Source: Hydractinia symbiolongicarpus
Taxonomy: Eukaryota; Cnidaria; Hydrozoa; Anthoathecata; Hydractiniidae
Direction: 5' to 3'
Length of the DNA stretch: 64,000 nucleotides
NCBI RefSeq assembly: GCF_029227915.1
Contig: NC_079878.1
Coordinates: forward strand, 24,143,501 to 24,207,500
The translations under genes were made by a program, and so were the position numbers. Below, one piece after another: positions 24,061-36,090 of this stretch (position 1 is its first letter; each line of letters begins with the position of its first letter). The notes below the pieces were generated by a model. It was given only the letters and a program-made list of their open reading frames with translations, was not told the origin of the DNA and did no database searches.

Positions 24061-27006
24061 TTGACCAGCTACAGCTCATATAATCGCAAAGAGTCGTTAA
24101 GCATACTATTTATTTATAATAACCTCCATACTTTTTTTTTGACTTCAAACAAAAAACGCTATAAAATAACTAAAAGTCGCATTCTAGATTTTTGACTAAA
24201 AATATTTAAAGAAATAGTGGAAAGTTGTGCAAATGATTATTTTCATGTTGTTTCTTTTATTAATAAGTGCTTTTTATTTAAAAAAGTTGTTTTATCAGCT
24301 TCCATTTAGTGTTCCATTAAGTTGTTGTTTTAAAAACAAACAATAAAATTACTTACGGTTCACGTAAAGTATTCTTCCATTTGCTAAATCTTCTACTCAA
24401 AATTTCATGTAAAACTCATAAATATTTTTCATTAGTATTTCACGGTTCAAGTATTTATTGTTTTGCACAACATGTAAATCACTACAAAAAAATTCAGATA
24501 GTGAGAACAGAACTGACGTCAAAACTTCATAAAATATAGCAACTTCTTCTACTTACCAGTGTTATGCTCACTTATAAAATAGCTAGGAAGCAGAAGATGT
24601 AAAGAAATCGCGTGAGTTTAGTGACCACGGACCCTTATAAGAAAATAGAAGGAGTTATTATGTCTTTTTTGGTTAGTCATTCAAAGACACTATAAATGTT
24701 TCAGTTAATTTATATAGCAACCCTCAATACTGCTATCTTAACTGATATATTTAAAAATTGTTTGAGCGGTTATTTCTGAATTTTTTAAAATTGCTTACGA
24801 TAATCGAACACGTCCCACTTCTAATGCTTAATAAGAGGAGTTGCAAACTGTGATAATGTTTGGAAAATTTGTCAAACATTTCCATCGTAGCTAGAAAGCG
24901 TGAAAGTAAACACGTTGTGATAAAATTATTTTTAAAAAAAAAGATGGAGTGAGGTCAAGAGTAAGAAAAAAAGATGTAAAGGCTGCGCCTGAGAAATCGT
25001 AATAGCTGTACCTTTGGTAAAAAAGGACAGCAAAAATTGACCAATTTTTTGCTAAGTGACTAATAATTTTTTTTTTTATTTACTCAACCAAACATTTTTG
25101 CCTTCCGAACCAACATCTTTTTTCGACTTTTTTTACTAATAAAATATCGCAAAATGTTTTCGCGAAATAACAAACATATATTATATGCCCATTCTTGCTG
25201 GACATCAAAAGTTATCTACTCGGGATAATGTAATATTTCATGACGCGCAGTTGACGAAATATTATCTTACCAGGGAGTGGATAAATCTGATATTTAACAA
25301 GAATGAACATACAATACCTGGTTTACTATACACCTACACAATTCTTGTTTTTTTCTTCGCGTTTATGATTAATTTTCTGTGTTTTCAGAAATAAAAATGC
25401 GTTTGTAGATGTTCAAAACGTTCCCGCCTCAATTCTTATAGAATACGTTTAAACCAATCAGCTATTAAACTGAAAACAAAAAAAATTAAAATCAATCAAT
25501 CAAATCGGTTAATGCTTGACTGACTTAAATGATTGAAAACAAAATGAAATTGATTACGTCCGTTGAATAATAAGGTTGAAATATCATGAATTATTGGATG
25601 AGCGAGCTTGCTTTCAGGTATAAAATAATAATTAAATGTGAAAAACGTAATACAGAAGGGAGAGTAGTAGTAAAGAATTCTACCCCTTTTATCCTAAAAT
25701 GATGTCACAACGAAGGGAATAAACAAAAACATAAATCCTAGGATCAGTTAGGTTTAAATGATAATGTGGAAGTAAAAACCTTTATATACCTCCATTAAAC
25801 AGAAGTGAATCCAAACTGCTTGTTGCACATGGAATGGTACAATATATATTTTTTTCATTTTAATGTATTGGTGTCATTATTTTCTGAGCTTTAAAAGAAT
25901 TACCATTGTACTGAGTGGGAAACTCAGCACAATGGTCACATCATGCAAGTTTTAGAGGTACTTTCGCTAGACAATTACCACACGTAACAGGAAGATTAAA
26001 CATACTTTTTGTTGTTCCTAGTTCCTGTCAAAAGCTTTTTCCATATTTAAAATGCATAACTTCCATTTCTAAAGCAAGCTTTACTTAAAAGTGTGCCGTT
26101 AAAGGTAAAGCAGATATAAATTTGGACCAGACGCCTTCGTGGATCAGTTAAGTCAACATATACCCCTTCCCTTTATGCAGCAAAGTGTAAACTAACAAAG
26201 ATCAGATCGTGAATACTAAAAGTTAGAATATATACGGTTGCTGTTTAGGGGAAATTGATGGGGGCAGTTATTACCAGAGTGTGGGTGGATTTTTTTATGC
26301 AGCGAGTATGTGTCCTTTTTAGAGAATTTGTTTCTTTCCTCCTTGTGTAAACATATAAAAGGAGGCGGCAAACAAACTTTATTTTTTACTCATAGCAAAA
26401 ACATACGAGCTCTCGACGACTAAAAATTAATACAAGCTTGTTACACATCATAAATTTGTGTCTCTCCTTGATGAAATATATTGTGACTACTTTTCTTACT
26501 TTTTGAACGTCTCTTGGGTTACATAGTAAAAAAAGATATCCCAAGATTTTTCTAAAATTCGTTGTTCTTTTAAAAAAGGCCAATCGGAACATTTGTTTTT
26601 CATCTGCGAACACGAGTTTACATTTGTTTGAAATGCATATCTTCCTTCTTTTTTTACAACTTTCATAGTTTAATACATGGTTATGCTCTTGACACTAAGC
26701 ACAACAGTAGCTTTATCGGTTATTTTTTAGGTAAAATGGTCATGTGACAGATTTCTCAACGAGTAAATCAACAGACGTGATTTTTAATAATTTTATTATC
26801 AAGGCGTGCAACATTCTTTAACCATCTTGAAGACACAAAAGACTATTTTTTTCGGGCTTAAATTAACGAACACTGAATTTTTTGCACGAGGTCTCCCTTG
26901 TTAAAATGACTAATTGATAACAATAATTGAAGTTTAATAGCTTTTTTTGTACAAATAAGTTGAGTTCTTACGATTTTCGAGGGAATAAACTTTCACAAAT
27001 GACACA
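24061..27006. other. AT-rich intergenic DNA, no supported gene
   Basis: No recognisable domain or convincing chain of exons was found. One exon-like minus-strand segment (about 26606-26500, acceptor CGCAG, donor GTAAGA) is open in two frames and could be a downstream exon of the small gene at 27.0-27.8 kb. It could not be joined with confidence. Confidence 0.5.
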
Positions 27007-27832
27007 TTAGGACCATAAACTTGAAAAAATCGTGTAGGAAAAAGTAGTTTCAGCTTTAGGATGTATACGGTACGCTACACTGTAGACTTCATCTGGATCC
27101 ATTTTGTTCTCATTTTGTCTGGAAGTTGAGGATTTCAAATATGTTAAATATGATGAGAAATATTCTACTTGCTAAACTAAGCTCAGACGAAGGAGTATTA
27201 ATACTATGAGTTGATTATGGTTAACGAAGGCCGTATTATTGTCACATACTGTCGTCATATATTGCGTACGTGAGATCATATCAGATAGATCTATCAATTC
27301 TGTAGGGTATGAAAACGTGGAAAAGCTTAGAATAAAGACATTGGATGTTTCATGTTGTCAGAGTTGTTTAAATGAATCGTATGCTTTAAAAAAAGAGATT
27401 GGGAAAAAAAGATTAAAGCGGGAAAAAGATTTTTGGGATGATGTCTAAGACGAATGTCTTGTTTTCTCTTGCTATCCGAACACCTAAAGATTTTATGGTG
27501 TCATAATTTATATTTAAAAAATACGACATGTGACTTAAATATATACACACATTTATAAAATATATGCATTCATAGTTTCTAAACACACCGGAAATAAATA
27601 GTAGGAAATTAATTTTTTCCTAAAAACTTGACCTTAAAATATACAGAGTTAAATATGTGTTGTTCAATATAGCTGCTCTTCCACGGAGAATAGCAAGTTC
27701 TACGGCTTATGATATGGTATAGTATATGTATCCTATAGAGGAGAGGGTGGAGTAAGATTCCAAGTATATAACTTACAAAATTGTCGTATGTGGAACCAAA
27801 CTCTCTTCAGGTACTCGTCCATCTGCAGCCAT
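27007..27832 (-). CDS. Candidate small two-exon gene, unknown product (55 residues)
   Basis: Exon 1 (27832-27777) starts at an ATG in the context AGAATGG and encodes MAADGRVPEESLVPHTTI plus two bases, ending at a consensus GTAAGT donor. Exon 2 (27118-27007) follows an acceptor CTTCCAG, restores the frame, and encodes QNENKMDPDEVYSVAYRIHP before ending LWS-TAA. The sum of 168 nt is divisible by three. The peptide is acidic, with no signal peptide and no membrane span. The product is not recognised. The gene may continue through a weak GTTTAT donor near the stop to further exons. Two good splice sites and a kept phase support it, but its small size leaves doubt. Confidence 0.4.
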
Positions 27833-28716
27833 TCTCCTTTTTAAAATGCTTCTCTTCTTTTATATAAACAAGAAAAAAAACATGGAGAAACCAAACTTGT
27901 CTTTTTTGTTTACATTGATTTGGTTAAACATACACGTAACACTATTTTTAAGTTTTTGTGTACATCTTGAATAATTTGTAGGAATTAGTTATGTTTATTG
28001 TTTGTTTTGTTTTTGTGTTATGTTATATTGATTTTATGATAGAGTTTTGTCAATTTGAACGGAAGTAGCGTGGGAGCCGACCAATGCCGTGTTTTTGTTA
28101 AACGGTAATCTTAACACATAAGATTTTGAAAAGTGGTGAGAAAAACAAAAACATCAACAACAACAAAACCAAAAAACAACAAAAATATATAGTTATAGAG
28201 AACAGCAACTCGAATTCTCCAATAAATTAACTTGTGCTAGCTTTGTTTTAACTGGAGACCATGTGGTTACGCAAGAGTGTGTTTTAATATTTCAAAACGA
28301 AAGATAAACAAAAAAGAAAAGAATTTTCCTGCGAAATATAAATAATTTACAAGTGGTTTTGTTTTGAAGTTAGCGGGAGGGATGTTGTCGGAGCGAAGTA
28401 CGTGACGAGTACCACTTTTCAGCTGTTAGTTTGAACCCTAGTTTTACGTGCTCACAGAACACAAATACCGAAAGAGATCCCTTTTACTCTGTTCCGTTTT
28501 CACAGCTAGCAACTGCGTATTTCATATTAATTTTCTGTCATAATACTTAAAATAGATTTTTTTTTGCTAAGTGCGTTACAGAAATACTTTGTTTCCTTAC
28601 TTACTTACTCTTGAGAGAATTACAAGATTTACATAAAAAAGTAGAAACAGAATTTTGACGCACTAGTCGAACCCACCCATCGCAGCTGGGAGTTACTATC
28701 TTTGTCTCCTAATCTC
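27833..28716. other. Intergenic DNA, no supported gene
   Basis: AT-rich sequence. The part just above 27832 would be the promoter of the small candidate gene. No motif stands out. Confidence 0.5.
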
Positions 28717-29180
28717 TAACCTTATTCTGTCCGGGGGGTGAGGGGCGGATTCCGCTGTTTTTTTTATTGACTCTATTTTTTTAAAAAATATCTTTTTAAG
28801 ATAATTTCCGCGTCTCGTATTTATCTATCCATGCCTTTTTAGTTGCTATACCTTTAAGAGTGTTAGATATTGACCATTACTCGAAACTACCCCTACATTT
28901 CTAAACCCTGAAAATCAAATGACTTTTATTAACAATATTCCTGAAAACTTGAAAGTCATAACAGTCATCTTTATTTTATCAAGAGAAATTATTTTGTAAG
29001 GGTTGGATTAAGTGCTTGTTTGGATAAATTTCATGCCTGTGATGATGTCACAGCGAAAGTGCCAATTTAAGCGGAAAATTATCGCTGCCATTTTCATGTT
29101 CCTTTTATGACAAACTACAAGTGTGCCAATGATTCTAAATAAAATACAAAAGGTATGGAGAAAGGGCGGAATTAATAAGT
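28717..29180 (+). mobile_element. Diverged copy of the TTAA-type MITE
   Basis: The left end (taaccttattctgtccgggggg) and internal blocks (attccgc, gaccattactcgaaactacccct, cttttatgacaaactacaagtgtgccaa) match the element at 42096-42849 in the same orientation. The TTAA flank is degraded and the right end is eroded. Non-coding. Confidence 0.65.
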
Positions 29181-29210
29181 GTGCTTGCTTGTGACTGAGT
29201 GACCTCAAAG

Positions 29211-29290
29211 TCGTCTCAAGGGTTCTTTACGCCTAATTGACGACCCTGTCCCACCAGAATATGATAGGCGTAAATAACCCCTGGAGACGA
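29211..29290. repeat. Small palindromic element
   Basis: tcgtctcaagggttctttacgccta is the imperfect reverse complement of taggcgtaaataacccctggagacga about 30 bp further on. The whole can fold as a hairpin and looks like a foldback MITE. Confidence 0.55.
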
Positions 29291-29651
29291 GGTTGCAAGT
29301 GACCTATAAGCGAATAAAAATGTGTATGCAGTGTTATCCGTCGCAAAGTAACAGTGGCTTGTTCAAACTCCTCCCTCCTTAAGATACTTTATAAATAATA
29401 AAAAATATTTCTATAATTTAATATTATACATTGTGAAATTAATAATAATAGTTTTCATTTTGAATTATTTACTTACTTTCTTTACTTCTTTATTTAAAGA
29501 ACAGAAGAATCGAAACAAAACATGGCATCGCCTCAACATTTTTTCGTCTTCAGGCATTTAGGCTGACCGATACACGTAAAGTCGTATGAAACTTAGTAAA
29601 CTTGAAATTTAGTAATATATTTTCAAATCCACTGGCGGAGAGTGAAGCTTC

Positions 29652-31164
29652 TTATAAAGGCTTTGCGTCATCAAATGCTTTTCTGTTACATGACGTCGCA
29701 ATTAATCTTTCATTGACCATCTTCGGAATGACTTTCAATACAGTATTCGGGTGGTTTGAATTAATGTTAATATACAGCGGATCGTTGTTGGGTTTCCTGT
29801 AGGGTTTGTAGGTTTTACTATTCACGTTAAATGATACATCCAAAAAGTCTGTTTCAATCAGGTTCGTTTTGATAGTTACTGACAATTTGTCTTCCTTAAA
29901 CAAGGTTATGATGTCCTTTCGAATTTTGTTCATTCGTGGTCCATTGGCGTTTTGGATAATTGCAAGTCCATCGTCTCTGTATAGACCGACATGTTTGATA
30001 TCGATAATATTGCTGATCTTTTTTAATATATATAGTCCAACTAACTCACAGATCTCCGCTCCATCGAATGAACCCATTGTTACATCGAAAAGAACGTTTC
30101 CTTTTTTAACCCAAGTCGATGATTTATCAAATAACAAGGACTTCCGACTGTGCCTTATTATATCGAGGACTTTGTTGTCGATTGGTACAGCAGATCTTGC
30201 GAAATTAATTGCTTTGTCGAGTAGTTCTTCAGAGATAGAAGGGTAAAACTCGACAATGTCGAATTTGATGAATTTTGACTTTGCATAAGTTGGTGTTTTT
30301 TTGAACCATTCAATTACAGTAGATGTATTTCGCCATTGGTTGACCTGCGTTGCTTTCTGAACTTTTTCTATAATGGTCTCCAAGTACTTTTTACTGACGA
30401 TTCCCATGTCTGTTTTGGCTGGATTAATTAATCTGCACTTGACATTTTGGGGGAAGTTTGGTTTGTGGTCTTTGATTGTAATGTAGGCCTGTTTCTCTGA
30501 GTAGCATTGCATTTTGGCGTCCAAATCTAGCGATTTTGCGATTTTTTTTGGCCTCTTTATTGATGTTGGTTTTCAAAGAAGTACTACATTTTTCATACGA
30601 TTTTGAGATATTTTCTGTAATGAGTTTGGTGTAATCATTTTTCGGCAGTTCGTATAGGTTATTAGTTTTATCGGCGAAAGCAAATACATTTTCGGAATTT
30701 TGGATGTTCTTAACGTCTGTTTTCAATTTGTTTAAGAACGAATTGTCAACATTGCGGAATTCGATTTTTCGGATGAGGTCGTAAAGGTCGCTTTCGAAGC
30801 TTGCAAGGTTCGGGTTAACAGGTGGGGTTGCAGTTGATTTAAAACCGAAAGATACGTGTTCGTGCTCGTCTTCTTTTTTGTTATTTTTATCGAAGAAATA
30901 TGCCTTCCATCGTATTCGTTTGATAAGGCTTTCTACTTTGTCCATTAAACATTTTAAGTACGTATTTTTCGGTGGTATCGGGATATTCTTTAGCGAGTAA
31001 CCAAGATTTAATGTAAAATCTTGTAAACAGTGGTGTGTAGAGTGTTCAGAGTGCTCAACAAAAACAGGAGCTTTTATAAACACGAAGTAATTTTTAACAC
31101 AAATTACAACAGAGTGCTCAATGTGTAACAGAGCAGTTATATTATTTTTATGTTTTGTTTTCAA
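29652..31164 (-). pseudogene. Penelope-like reverse transcriptase, frameshifted
   Basis: The downstream frame (30524-29652) carries reverse-transcriptase landmarks: ITIKDHKPNF and CRLINPAK near its start, KFDIVEFYPSISEE (motif A, with Asp), MGSFDGAEICELVGLY and a GLYRDDG motif C in place of YxDD. It then has FLDVSFN and the PYRKPNNDPLYI / SNHP block seen in Penelope-type enzymes. The upstream frame (31164-30424) supplies the Lys/Asn-rich N-terminal part. The two are out of register at a run of eight A (minus strand, about 30541-30548), consistent with a one-base insertion. The lower end stops prematurely at TAA 29652, and homologous-looking codons continue beyond it. No GIY-YIG endonuclease is seen. 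Family assignment is from motif memory. Confidence 0.7.
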
Positions 31165-31499
31165 GAAAAACTACATTAATTTTGCTATATAAAGTTTCAT
31201 GGTTCTTAGCAATCTTCAGGCAAATGATACAAATTATACAAGTTGGTACTAACTAAAGTATAAACCTTTTAATTACGTGATAAAACGTAATAAATACAAA
31301 TAAATACAAAATAAATACAAGGTCGCAGTTGTGTCAGCAGCTTATGTCTTAACACTGGTATAGGTGGATTTTCCTGAGGCTGTTGTAAAGTGGTAGCAGG
31401 AGTTTATTGCCTGTGACTATCGTGAATTTGGGTACCCCATATATATATATGTGATTTTGCAGTGTCCCAAACTCTATGGTTGCGCTTTCAATCTCAATC

Positions 31500-33900
31500 T
31501 GTGAGTTTCTTTGCTCGGCAAATATGGTGGGTCGACTGCCATATCTTACAACTTGGCACTGTTTTGTAGTGGAATCTCCTTGTGTAAAAATGCTTGATCA
31601 CCCAGTTTTCTTGTATCCATCGACGATGAGCTTGGTGTTCTTGTTAGGGTCGAAATGTGCCATAACTGGCTATTCGATGAGTACCGTACACAGCTTGATA
31701 AGCGCTTTTGGCATTGTGAATCCCAGAGAAAATGTACATTCTTAGTCGTCAGAGCCCGCAGTGGTGCATTTGTTACGGAGTACCCCCGGATAAAAAGTTC
31801 GTTATTTCCAAAAAGAAACGCACTTCCGCAGCATTCGTTGGTCAACTGAGCTGTTGCAACGTTTCATTTTTTTCTGATGAAGGTGATATTCCTGTATTCT
31901 TTACAGAATACAACGTAAAAAAATTGTATGCGTGTTTTGTTTAAGAGTATGACCCCAAATTTAATGTCGTTGATTCGAGGTTATTCCTCTGGACGCGGGA
32001 TCGAGCTCAAACACCATATGCCCATACCGCATAACTAGCTTAGTGCAGTACTGTGCTCCATTAAACTTGTGGTTCAACTCTTCTAGTGTTGGTATGATTT
32101 GCCTGGTTCGTCAAATTGCTCTTTTCGGAGTGGGCATGTTTATGTTCGTCCTGATTTCTTCATCTACAACTATATGATTCCTGCGCCTTCCAGATCGCAT
32201 TTAGTTTTTCTGGATTCGCAAACGGTATTTAGCGCTGTGGGTATTCCGGTGTCATAACAGGTGTTGCGGTGTCATCAATCAGGAGCTTGACTTGTCGATT
32301 TTGTGCTTCTCAATGCCTTTGAAAACAGTACTTTCGCTGATAGCAAATTGAGACCTTTGATGCACGGCAAGAAAGAATGTGTTACTGGATTGCAGTGAGA
32401 TTAACAAGCTTTGCGATGTCGTCATATCCAATGTGATGAGTGTCGTCAGGAGCTTTGTCTGTGTGATGTTGTCTCTCTAGAGTTTTAGTCTGCTCTGTGT
32501 CGATATGATGCACATTTATAGGAATAGTTTTATCATCAATGGTGATTTGGAGGATTCCCAAATTGAATGCCACCGTGTACTTGCTAAAGAGAAGGTGTTG
32601 GCTAGTCCCTTGTATAACATATAAGATGGCATTTACTGTTTGTGAGTTGGCGGTAATAGTGGCGTTAAATTGACCAAGGGTGGGCAGTGGAAACGACCAA
32701 TATGGCTGAAGTTGTGATTTGCTCTTTTGTGGCTTTTCGTTGTGAATTTTGTTTTGTTGTAGGTCGCTTCGCTGGTAATGTTGACTTCAGCTGCAGGATC
32801 CACCTTGATCTGCCACGGCCGATTGTTCCAGGTGACCTCCACTTCCGTACTAGGGTACTGCTTTTCAAGTTTATTGGGTGTTGTCATGACTTTCTCTAGT
32901 ACAATGTATTGGTCCGGAGTTGATAGATTGAGTTATTTTGACGATGTTGATGTTTTTTTGCTTCGCTTCGCTTCGCAAACCTTCTCAAAGTTTCCCCTTT
33001 TTTTGCAGTTATTACACGTGCTACAAATTTTCCACTATACATGCAAAGTTTGATCGTATGGTTCCTAAAGCTGTGTCTCGATCTGTTCCTGTGTGATTGC
33101 CGTTTGTCGAATGACGTTTTTTTGTCGTGAGGTTTTGTGAAAAGAATTTGGACCGCTCGTTGGTTAGATTCTCACTCACTTTGAAGTGGGTTTTGAGGGC
33201 TTGTTTGGCCTAGTCTTAGGTGTTGTCTGCCGGTGCTAATTTTAAAAAAGGTTTCCTCAGATTTGGTCTTTGGCGTTGTCTTTTTGTTCGATAGGCAACT
33301 AGTGGGATCTGTCCAACCTCTGTTTCCATCTTCGCTCGGTGTTGTCCTCCTCAGTTTGGAGGGCTTGGGGTTGTAATCTGGCACGCAAGCCTTTTAAATT
33401 TGTGAACTTGTTCGTCTTGCTTTTGTGGAAGATTTGCGAGAACTTTCGTTAGACGATGATGTTCTGAAAATGGCTGGTGATGTGCAGTTGTTGTTATACA
33501 TAGATTACCATATGGGATGTAGTAAAGGATACGTGAAGTTATGGCGATGTATGTTGTGTCTGGTGCGATCGAGGCAGAATCGCGTTGTTGCCGCTGACCG
33601 CGTGGGCAAGCAGAGTCTGCTTGAAACCGTCAAAGATCAAACAAGTAATCATTAACTTGTGGACATTGTACAGTGGATATCGCTCCTGTCGCCTTCTGTG
33701 TTCTTTTGAACTTCTCTATAACGTCTTCCTCCAGTCCTATTCGCCAAATGTACTGTCGCTATGCAGTCAAAGTGGTTTGGGAGTAGGCAGAAGAAAACAC
33801 GTTTGTACAGTAAAACAGTCTTCGATGCTAGATTACCTTGACTTTCTTACAAAGACAGTACACGGGCTTTCACAACGTTGGGCTTATATTCAGGAAATTT
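31500..33900 (-). pseudogene. Decayed Ty3/gypsy-type LTR retrotransposon
   Basis: Pieces lie in normal gag-pol order on the minus strand. A Gag zinc-knuckle relic (CSTCNNCKKRGNFEKVC, with His changed to Asn) sits at about 32985-33030. A retropepsin-like relic at 32887-32633 reads IKVDPAAEVNITS where D-T/S-G-A is expected. A 3' RT/RNase H junction at 31845-31546 has NAPLRALTTKNVHFLWDSQC. Numerous stops and frame changes separate them, and most of the RT is missing. A Gag-like stretch (GLEEDVIEKFKRTQKA) extends to about 33750. No LTR pair was identified. The short plus-strand frames here are shadows. Confidence 0.65.
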
Positions 33901-34077
33901 AGAAATTTGTAGTTCCGCATAAGATATCTTCTTCTTTATGTAATAGTAACTTGCACTGCTCCTTTATACATGCTTGATGAATGTTCTGTGGAAACGTCAC
34001 TTCAATCTGTATGATTTGAGCCGTAGTTAGAATACTCCCAAAAAAATAGCGGTGCAATGAAAATGATGTGATTCCTT

Positions 34078-35584
34078 TCAGTAATCCTGAAGCAAGGCAA
34101 GACTGTAAAATATCTCACTATCAAACTTTAATAAAAAGTTGACTAAATTACGAAGCAATGCATAATTAGTAGTCATAGCGACATAAATTTTTTCCAAATC
34201 AGCGTTACTTGACATTGTGGGTTTTATTTCAGGCCATTTTAGTAACACGAGCAGATGCCTCGTTTCTTTGTTTATTTTGTTGTCTATGCTTGTGGATGAA
34301 ATTTCTTCGGTTAACATTTCCGGGTACGCTTGAAGAATTTTACTCATATAATCTTTTAAATCTTTCACGTTTGCTGATATATCTTTCATTATATTGCTTA
34401 ACTTGTCCGTCTGTTGTTGAAAAGAAGCATTCAGCAGTTGATCATAACGTACCAAATAGGAAAAGTAATATCCGAAAAGCTTCAAATCAAATGTATCATT
34501 TCTCTTTATGACTTTTTCAACATCTAACTCTTCGTAATTTAACGCGAGAACTTCATTGTTGTTAAAGCCTTTATCTTTATAATTTTTAAAGTAGTTCAAA
34601 GTATATTCATTTGTTTTGTTGTAGATAGTAATAGAACAGTTGTTGACTTTCATTCCAAGCTTTCGAATCGTTTTTATAAGGTGTTTATTTTTGTGGCTGA
34701 CTAGTTCTACAAGATTTCTTTTTGAACGAATTTCTGGGTCGGTACTTGTCCAACAAATTACCTAAAAAAAACGTTTGGTCAAAGATTTTATTGACATTTT
34801 TAACGTTGGTCTGTGTCAGTACATATTAGAAAGCGAAAAAAAGCTCTGAAAACAAGATCTAGCTGTGTACTTGTGTGAAAATTCTTCTTAACCTGGATGA
34901 TTGTAGAGGTTCTAATAAAAAGGCGGGGCAAATTTTTTTTTTGGAGAGGGAGGAGGGGAGGGAGGGGCGAGGGAGAGGTGGTGTTAAAAAATTGAAATGG
35001 ATGAGAATTTTTCCCGAAATTTAGTGCTAAAATTAGGTTATCAAGAGTAATTTATAATTATGCCTCTCAATTTCCCTTGTAAATGACATCATTCTAACTT
35101 TAAGTATTGTGCTTGCTTGGACATAAAATTTATGGTATTCTATCTGTTTCTTCTAAAATATAAACTTTAACACAAAGCTATTGTACAAAGCATGCTGGGA
35201 GAAAATTTAGTAAATCTCCTCCTCCTTACTCGATTTTTTTATACATTATATCTTAGTGTAATTTTACATTTTTGCGTTTTTAACGAAATAATTGAACTGT
35301 AAGTAACTCAACTAACAGGAGCTTTATGATAAGACAATTTGTGTCTCCTACTTGCTCTGGCCAATGTATTTGCGGCTATTATTAGAATTTTACTTATATT
35401 CTTCTCTTAATTATAAACACGTAGCTTCTCCCAAGCTATGCCAACATGTTTCACCTCCATAAATAACGTGTATAAACAATTATCGTTAGTATTTCTTTAT
35501 AAAAAAATACATAAAAATACTTACAAATTGGAACACGAGACTTAAAAGTGTTAGTTGGAAGAGGTAATGTTTTCTCATTACCAT
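34078..35584 (-). CDS. Secreted, helical, possibly four-helix cytokine-like protein (novel)
   Basis: Two exons: 35584-35525 (20 codons, donor GTAAGT) and 34761-34078 (acceptor TTTTTTTTAG), joined in phase 0, giving 247 residues with TGA at 34078. The start is the first ATG after an in-frame TAA. Residues 1-23 form a signal peptide (MVMRKHYLFQLTLLSLVFQF). The mature part has only two Cys (23 and 62) and four N-glycosylation sequons (61, 68, 108, 131). Long amphipathic stretches at about 28-56, 108-131, 136-166 and 200-240 look like four helices with long connections, the layout of long-chain class I cytokines (IL-6/LIF/CNTF group). No family motif is recognised, so the cytokine idea rests on shape alone. 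Alternatives are another secreted helical effector or a venom-like protein. The intron between the exons (34762-35524) holds a G-rich tract. Confidence 0.75.
34942..34980 (+). repeat. Polypurine G-run tract in the intron
   Basis: Repeated runs of three or four G (gagggaggaggggagggaggggcgaggga) could form a G-quadruplex on the plus strand, which is the template strand for the minus-strand gene. Confidence 0.5.
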
Positions 35585-35648
35585 ACTAGCTTATACCGTT
35601 TCCATAAAAGCTACACGATGTTCACCTTTATGTGCAGTCTTATACAAT

Positions 35649-35656
35649 TATATAAG
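35649..35656 (-). promoter_or_regulatory. Possible TATA box of the secreted helical protein gene
   Basis: The minus strand reads TTATATAAT about 65-70 nt before the ATG at 35584. This would place transcription start some 35 nt before the ATG. TATA-like words are frequent in AT-rich DNA, so this is only suggestive. Confidence 0.3.
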
Positions 35657-35831
35657 TATGGCAGTATTTCGACTCCTATCTTGAGAAATTTTTCTAGCGT
35701 ATGAATAATTAACTGTTGGTAGTTTTCGCGTAAATAATTCTATAAAAATAATACTTTCCAACTTCCTGTTGTCAGTGCAATCTCGATATCATGCAGAATA
35801 ACTCTCAAAACTCTTCAGATACTCTAATTGG

Positions 35832-36090
35832 GCGAAGTATCAACGAAAGTGTCCCGATTTTTTATTTATCGAGCGAAGTATCAACGAAAGTGTCCCGATT
35901 TTTTATTTATCGAGCGAAGTATCAACGAAAGTGTCCCGATTTTTTATTTATCGAGCGAAGTATCAACGAAAGTGTCCTGATTTTTTACTTATCGAGCGAA
36001 GTATCAACGAAATTGTCCTGATTTTTTACTAATCGGAAAAAATATCGACGAAAATGTCCTGTTTTTTGCACTAACAAGCAAAATAGCAAC
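35832..36090 (+). repeat. 41-bp minisatellite, about six copies
   Basis: gcgaagtatcaacgaaagtg recurs at 35832, 35873, 35914 and onward at 41-bp steps, with decay towards the right. It lies within 250 bp upstream of the start of the secreted helical protein gene. The 76-codon plus-strand frame is repeat translation only. Confidence 0.9.

Noticed and set aside
26386-26613. Exon-like minus-strand segment with CGCAG acceptor and GTAAGA donor
   Set aside because: Open in two frames, and the link to the small gene upstream needs a weak donor. Kept only as a possibility.
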